64,000 nucleotides of DNA from Bin5 sp965200685 (lineage in GTDB: Bacteria > Chloroflexota > Anaerolineae > Caldilineales > Caldilineaceae): the NCBI GenBank assembly GCA_965200685.1, contig OZ241379.1, positions 2,976,001 through 3,040,000 of the forward strand, read 5' to 3'. This document shows positions 59,551-64,000 of the stretch, piece by piece (within the stretch, counting starts at the first letter, position 1; every line of letters starts with the position of its first letter). The notes below the pieces were generated by a model that was given only the letters and a program-made list of their open reading frames with translations, did no database searches and was not told where the DNA came from. A program made the translations under genes and the position numbers.

Positions 59551-60249
59551 TCATGAATACGCCTTCAATACGCCCAAGACAGTCTGGCAGTCAGGCAGAG
59601 CTCGATGGCTACCTTCTGTTCTTACACCATAACGGGAAGCCACGGCCTCCAAGGAATGACTGCCTACATTGGGTTTAAGCTGACGGTGATCCTGCAAAAG
59701 ATCCCGCCATTGTATGCCTTGCGGTATTGCTAACCCGTGACGGGCGACAGTTTGGTGAAGCATTCGTCTGTCAAAGGGCGCATTCCAACAACATACTAAG
59801 GAGTCCTCTAAGAGCATTATGACCTCGTCATGGAGCTGCGGCCAAGCAGGCGCATCTTTCAGCGCGCGCCGGTCCAATCCATGAATTCTCATAGCTCCGG
59901 GACTGATACATGTACCTGTAGGCACGCCAACCAAAGAGTCAAACCGCACAGCCCCGGTCGTATCTATGATAGCAAGATCCACGATCAGATCCTGTCCACT
60001 CAATCCCGTCGTTTCTGTATCCAATATCAGCACGTCTTGTCTGTTAAGCAGGGACTGCCAGGAAGCAAGTGCTTGTTTCTGGCGTTGAATCACAGAGAGC
60101 AATTCACCTATTGTCATATCCTTTGGTTCATGGCCGAACCGGTCTCGCATTGCTGTATTGGTTCTTGTTGCGCTAACCTTAAGTTTTGCGGCATTTTCAT
60201 AGAGTTGTTTGATAAGTGTGTTTTTATCTATTGTATTATTTCTTGTCAT
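59551..60249 (-). CDS. DEDDh 3'-5' exonuclease (DnaQ/epsilon-like)
   Basis: 232 residues. The exonuclease domain has DTETTGL (Exo I), SLVCCWNAPFDRRML (Exo II) and SHRALPDCQTVLGVL (Exo III with the catalytic His of the DEDDh type). The N-terminal ~60 residues (TIDKNTLIKQLYENAAKLK...) are a separate helical piece with no clear match. Likely a DNA or RNA trimming exonuclease rather than a polymerase proofreading subunit. Its stop lies 60 nt from the quinone oxidoreductase stop (convergent). Confidence 0.85.
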   Translation of the reverse strand: MTRNNTIDKNTLIKQLYENAAKLKVSATRTNTAMRDRFGHEPKDMTIGELLSVIQRQKQALASWQSLLNRQDVLILDTETTGLSGQDLIVDLAIIDTTGAVRFDSLVGVPTGTCISPGAMRIHGLDRRALKDAPAWPQLHDEVIMLLEDSLVCCWNAPFDRRMLHQTVARHGLAIPQGIQWRDLLQDHRQLKPNVGSHSLEAVASRYGVRTEGSHRALPDCQTVLGVLKAYS

Positions 60250-60361
60250 CTCACGACGGATAGTCCCTTGGTCCCCATACCAGTGACCTGTAACGGTTTA
60301 TTCATCCTTACATCTAGAGAATCCTAGGATTTCATTGATCATAGGCTACTAGCCATTGAAA

Positions 60362-62620
60362 TCAGGAATGTTGAATTTGTCGGAAGAAACCGGGTCCGGG
60401 CTGGGCCAACATGCGGGCTACCGGGCGTAGTTCCATCCACCACTGCTCGTGGGGTCGCTGGAGTTCAGCGTTCATCAGGCGGGGGATCATATACAAGGGC
60501 GTGGCAGTTACGTCCCCTTCTTGGATGCCGAGACAGGCCGCCCCCACTTCCTTATAGCTTTGTGCATTGTGCTTTACCGCCATTTCTTCAATCTTGCGGA
60601 CCGCTTCCCAGGCTAACTGGGCGGCCAGAATGCGGTCGAAAGGGGTTGGATTGCCGCCCTGTTGGAGGTGACCGAGTACTGATTGGCGTACTTCGAACAG
60701 GTCGCCTCCTTCTTCATCAAAAAGGGCGGCGATAAACGGGGTTGTGTAGAAGGAGTTTGCTTTTTCGTTTCGGATCAACAGGCCCTGTCGTTTGCCGAGC
60801 TGAAATCCTTCTTTCAACAGGTCGATGTCCCGTTCTAGGTCTTTCAATGTGATCCCTTCTTCGTGTAGGTAGACACGTTCGGCACCGGTGGCAATGGCAC
60901 TCATCAGGGCTAGGTATCCACAGTAGCGGCCCATTACTTCAACAAGAAAGCAGCGATTGGAGGCTACAGCCGACTGTTCGATCTTGTCCACCACCTCGAC
61001 GATGCTGTTGAGAGCGGTATCGGCCCCGATGCTCAACTCGGAACCGGGTAGGTTGTTATTGATGCTAGCCGGGATACAGATCAGGGGAATATTGAAGGCG
61101 GGAAAGTTGTGGCGTTCTTCGTATAGTTTATATATAGCTCGATAGCCGGCCCAGCCACCGATCATCACAATCGCATCCACCTGATGTTTTTCCAACACCT
61201 GCGCGCCTGCGTACAGTTCAGCCCCTTGCGGGTGTTTGCGGCTGGTCCCCAACTCGGAGCCGCCGATGGGTGCCCAGCCGTTGACACTCATCCATTCCAT
61301 TTCGTGGAGATCATCATTGATCAGCCCACGGAACCCTCGCTTGATACCTAGGGGAATATGGCCATTGTCCACAAGTAAGCGCACAATCGCTCGTACAGCG
61401 GCATTCATACCGGGGGCCGGTGCGCCTCCGGTCAGGACCGCGACCCGCATGCGCCTTTTGCCTGGGGTAGGGGGATGAGGGGTGGCCCGAACCAGTGTGC
61501 GTAAAATGCGAAAGGAATTCTGAAAGGGTTTGCCCCTGAGTTGCAAAGCCTCGTCGAACCTGCATTCGTGGATGTACGAGTTGATTTTGTGGGTCTTCTC
61601 AACGCAGGTCATCAGTGGCTTATGGACGATTTTGTTGTTTTGGATGCCGATCAGCATTGCCTCATCCTGCGGCTTGGTATTGAGGGCGGCTTCAGCCGCC
61701 GCGGCCCCTAGCATCGTCGCCATCATGCGGTCGTAGGCACTGGGCGCGCCGCCGCGCTGCACATGACCTAGCACTGTCACTCGCGCATCTTCCCCTAGGT
61801 GTTTGGTCAGCACCTCTTCCACATAGGCACTGCTGATCGATTGGCCGTGCCGGTCCTGCGCGCCTTCCGCTACCACAACGATACTATCTCGCCGGCCATT
61901 CTCCCGGCCAGCCTGTAAGATCGAACACATCCTTGCTTCCCATTCATCCAAATTGGGCGGACTTTCAGGAATCAGCGCAAAATCTGCGCCGGAAGCCAAC
62001 GCACCCATTAACGCCAGATAACCGCAATGGCGACCCATCACCTCTACAACAAAGGCCCGCTGGTGGCTGGCAGCTGTGCTGGTGATGGCGTCAAGAGCCT
62101 CTGTGATGCGATGGAGGGCGGAGTCAGCACCGATTGTCATGTCCGTGCCGAACATATCGTTGTCAATGGAACCGACCAGGCCGATAATGGCAAGAAAGTT
62201 GTGTGCAGCGGCCACAAGGGGGTCCAACTCGCCAGCAGATACCAACTCATCCAGCAAGGAACTCCACTCTTGGCGGAGAATGTGGGCCCCGGTCAGGCTA
62301 CCATCGCCGCCAATGATCACGAGCCTGTCGATGCGGTGCTGTAAAATGTTTCGGGCCGCGGCCTTACGTCCTTCCCTCGTGAGGAAAGCAGGACTGCGGA
62401 CTGTGCCGAGTAGCGTTCCACCTTGCTGGAGTATACCGCCAACCGACTCCCAGTTTATCGGGCGGATCAGATCGCCGCCCTCGATCATTCCCTGGTAGCC
62501 TTCATAGATACCATACACCTCTGCGCCCCGGTCCAGTGCTGCGCGCACAGTAGAACGCACAGCTGCATTCATACCCTGTGCATCACCTCCGCTGGTGAGG
62601 ATGCCAAGACGAACTGTCAT
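60362..62620 (-). CDS. pfkA: 6-phosphofructokinase with two fused PFK domains
   Basis: 752 residues from the ATG at 62620, in the cytosol. Two ATP-dependent PFK domains are joined end to end, about 380 residues each, as in eukaryotic enzymes. The N-terminal half keeps GGDGS and the catalytic VGSIDNDMFGTD; the C-terminal half reads IGGWAG and ASINNNLPGS at those places, so it looks catalytically dead and possibly regulatory. VEVMGRHCGYLALM and VEVMGRYCGYLALM occur in both. Upstream residues in the longer frame to 62704 are unlikely to be translated. Confidence 0.9.
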   Translation of the reverse strand: MTVRLGILTSGGDAQGMNAAVRSTVRAALDRGAEVYGIYEGYQGMIEGGDLIRPINWESVGGILQQGGTLLGTVRSPAFLTREGRKAAARNILQHRIDRLVIIGGDGSLTGAHILRQEWSSLLDELVSAGELDPLVAAAHNFLAIIGLVGSIDNDMFGTDMTIGADSALHRITEALDAITSTAASHQRAFVVEVMGRHCGYLALMGALASGADFALIPESPPNLDEWEARMCSILQAGRENGRRDSIVVVAEGAQDRHGQSISSAYVEEVLTKHLGEDARVTVLGHVQRGGAPSAYDRMMATMLGAAAAEAALNTKPQDEAMLIGIQNNKIVHKPLMTCVEKTHKINSYIHECRFDEALQLRGKPFQNSFRILRTLVRATPHPPTPGKRRMRVAVLTGGAPAPGMNAAVRAIVRLLVDNGHIPLGIKRGFRGLINDDLHEMEWMSVNGWAPIGGSELGTSRKHPQGAELYAGAQVLEKHQVDAIVMIGGWAGYRAIYKLYEERHNFPAFNIPLICIPASINNNLPGSELSIGADTALNSIVEVVDKIEQSAVASNRCFLVEVMGRYCGYLALMSAIATGAERVYLHEEGITLKDLERDIDLLKEGFQLGKRQGLLIRNEKANSFYTTPFIAALFDEEGGDLFEVRQSVLGHLQQGGNPTPFDRILAAQLAWEAVRKIEEMAVKHNAQSYKEVGAACLGIQEGDVTATPLYMIPRLMNAELQRPHEQWWMELRPVARMLAQPGPGFFRQIQHS

Positions 62621-63000
62621 TTGTTTTATACCTTCGGATTCGTATTGCCGATGATTCAGAATGCAATAGAATTCACCGGGCGAATAAGTGCAGCGGCGGG
62701 TCAACAGTGACGAGGCGCAGTCTTTGCGGGGATTTCACATTTTTGCAGCTTCGCGCAAGCGCGAAATAGGTCACAACGATGTTCACTCCTATTATAGCAC
62801 AATATGGATAGTCTTCAAGTTGCAGTTGATCGTGAAATGTGTAGCTGGTTATCAGGAAATTATCTGTGATGTACAGAATCTCGTACTCCTTGACAGATCA
62901 AGGGCTTCATATGTACAATTGATTTACTAAAATTCTGTAACTGCAGTGGCCTGCGGTCTTCGGGTTGTACTGATCACGGTCATTAGCGTAAGGAGAAATC
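62621..63000. other. Divergent intergenic region (PFK / MBL hydrolase)
   Basis: 380 bp without a credible gene. It includes a promoter-like pair facing the MBL gene and, near 62940, a fragment of the dispersed repeat (AACTGCAGTGGCC). Confidence 0.4.
62890..62919 (+). promoter_or_regulatory. Predicted promoter of the MBL-fold gene
   Basis: TTGACA (62890-62895) and TACAAT (62914-62919) with an 18-nt spacer, about 80 nt upstream of the ATG at 63001. Confidence 0.5.
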
Positions 63001-63966
63001 ATGGCAGCGAGACGGAGAACATCTGTCAAATTAGGGGTGACGGGGCTGGGTAAACGTCAGGAGATCGGGGCGCGGGTTTTCATCAACACAGCCTATCGTG
63101 GCTGTACACCGGGATTTGTGATTACGGACGAGGGTCTGATTCTCATTGATGCGCCGCTGATCCCAGAACAGGCATTGGACTGGCGACAGCAGATCGAAAT
63201 GGAAGCACCGGGCATGCCTTTCCTCTATATGTTCAACACAGACCATCACCGGGGCCACGCCTTGGGCAACCAGTATTTCCTGCCGACGATGATCATTGCC
63301 CATGAACGCGCCTACAAGGAGATGTCCGGCTACACGGAAAATTTCAAGGAACGGGTGTATAATAGCTTCAAACGGGAGCCGGAGATCCAGCAACAATTGA
63401 CGAACATTGAGATCATTCTGCCAGATGTCACCTTCACGGACCGTGTACGCTTGCTCTATGGGGGGCGTGAAGTGCAATTGATCTATATGGGCGGCCATAC
63501 GCCGGCCACCAGCATTGCTTGGCTGCCGGAGGAAAAAATCGCTTTTGTTGGGGATGTGCTGTGGGTGGACCAGCACCCGTATATGGCTCAGGCCAATTCC
63601 TTGGAATGGGTCGACGCCTTGCGCCAGATCCGTGAACTGGGCGCAGAACGACTGGTGCCGGGCCATGGGCCGGTCTGTACGCCGGATGCGACCATACAGG
63701 TAGAGGAGTATATTCTCTTTATGCGTCAGCGGGTGCAAGATTTTTACCACGAGGGCAAGACCAAAAATGAGGCCAAAAGCGGCTTAGTGGGTGATATGCT
63801 AGAGTGCTTCCCCGTGCCAGAGGAACGTAGGTCCAAAATTGAGAGCCAGATCAAATCCAGCCTCAACCGGGTCTATCGGGAGATTCAACGGGAGGAAGAG
63901 GAAAAATTGGCTGCCATTGCGTTAGATAGTTTCCTTGAGAAAGAACCTCAATTGGAGCCGGCATAG
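63001..63966 (+). CDS. MBL-fold metallo-hydrolase with an altered metal motif
   Basis: 321 residues. The metallo-beta-lactamase fold is clear: GFVITDEGLILIDAPLIPEQA, GHTPATSIAWLPEEKIAFVGDVLW and LVPGHGPVC. The usual HxHxDH motif, however, reads NTDHHRGH at residues 79-86, so the first His is Asp and the Asp is Gly. This would change the metal site; it may be a distinct subfamily. The last ~90 residues are helical and charged. AAGGAG lies before the ATG. Reaction unknown. Confidence 0.78.
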   Translation: MAARRRTSVKLGVTGLGKRQEIGARVFINTAYRGCTPGFVITDEGLILIDAPLIPEQALDWRQQIEMEAPGMPFLYMFNTDHHRGHALGNQYFLPTMIIAHERAYKEMSGYTENFKERVYNSFKREPEIQQQLTNIEIILPDVTFTDRVRLLYGGREVQLIYMGGHTPATSIAWLPEEKIAFVGDVLWVDQHPYMAQANSLEWVDALRQIRELGAERLVPGHGPVCTPDATIQVEEYILFMRQRVQDFYHEGKTKNEAKSGLVGDMLECFPVPEERRSKIESQIKSSLNRVYREIQREEEEKLAAIALDSFLEKEPQLEPA

Positions 63967-64000
63967 TGGCCTATTCAGTACGGGAGGAACGACAGAGTTT

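Noticed and set aside
1..64000. tRNA or rRNA genes
   Set aside because: I found no cloverleaf-like or rRNA-like stretch on reading the gaps; a tRNAscan or Rfam search would be decisive.

Overview
The window looks like one contig piece from a Chloroflexota-type bacterium (Caldilinea/Anaerolineae-like is my inference). The clues are a secreted protein with a long Thr-Pro linker and a C-terminal YLPAV tail, Uma2-family nucleases, many separate Gfo/Idh/MocA genes, a tandem-fused phosphofructokinase and IS607-type elements. GC content looks intermediate. I see no rRNA, tRNA or CRISPR array.

Layout. 1-4681 (+): TCA genes icd (5' end cut by the window) and sdhC-sdhD-sdhA-sdhB. 4676-6406: first IS607-like element, inserted at the sdhB stop codon. 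6456-8859 (-): Ser/Thr protein kinase and ammonium transporter, with an intrinsic terminator between them. 9109-9984 (+): DUF72 protein. 10409-16927 (+): probable iron uptake and storage operon (imelysin/EfeO-like lipoprotein, FTR1 permease with a large extracytoplasmic domain, four small uncharacterised proteins, ferritin). 16965-18934 (-): HpcH/HpaI aldolase and a sarcosine-oxidase-like flavoenzyme. 19149-20396 (+): MFS transporter. 20813-24187 (+): CUT1 sugar ABC transporter without an ATPase gene, followed 22 nt later by a 1581-residue SF1 helicase-nuclease (24210-28955). 28997-33405: three tandem ~1.45 kb units, each with a Uma2 nuclease gene (-). 33528-36518 (-): secreted glycoside-hydrolase-like protein.

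36643-55748 (almost all -): myo-inositol catabolism and uptake. It holds iolG, two further Gfo/Idh/MocA oxidoreductases, iolA/mmsA, iolD, an SDR, an ABC importer (ATPase, permease, binding protein), iolE, iolC and iolB; iolJ is not seen. The island is interrupted by a small Uma2 gene, a putative metalloprotease lipoprotein on the opposite strand, a second IS607-like element that splits the importer permease from its ATPase, and a two-gene AAA ATPase/Toprim-like module between iolC and iolE. 55954-57144 (-): P-loop protein and SpoIIE-type phosphatase. 57301-59491 (+): enolase-superfamily dehydratase behind a palindrome-embedded promoter, then a quinone oxidoreductase. 59551-62620 (-): DEDDh exonuclease and tandem PFK. 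63001-63966 (+): MBL-fold hydrolase.

Most notable: (1) both IS607-like copies can be bounded to the base (GG cores), supply the stop codon of the gene they hit, and carry decayed tnpA but open tnpB; removing the second copy in silico restores an ATGA overlap of permease and ATPase genes. (2) Palindromic elements occur between genes and also in frame inside several genes. (3) The Uma2 array has a variable number of 28-residue coiled-coil units and a mosaic third copy. (4) An ATPase/Toprim pair sits inside the inositol gene set.
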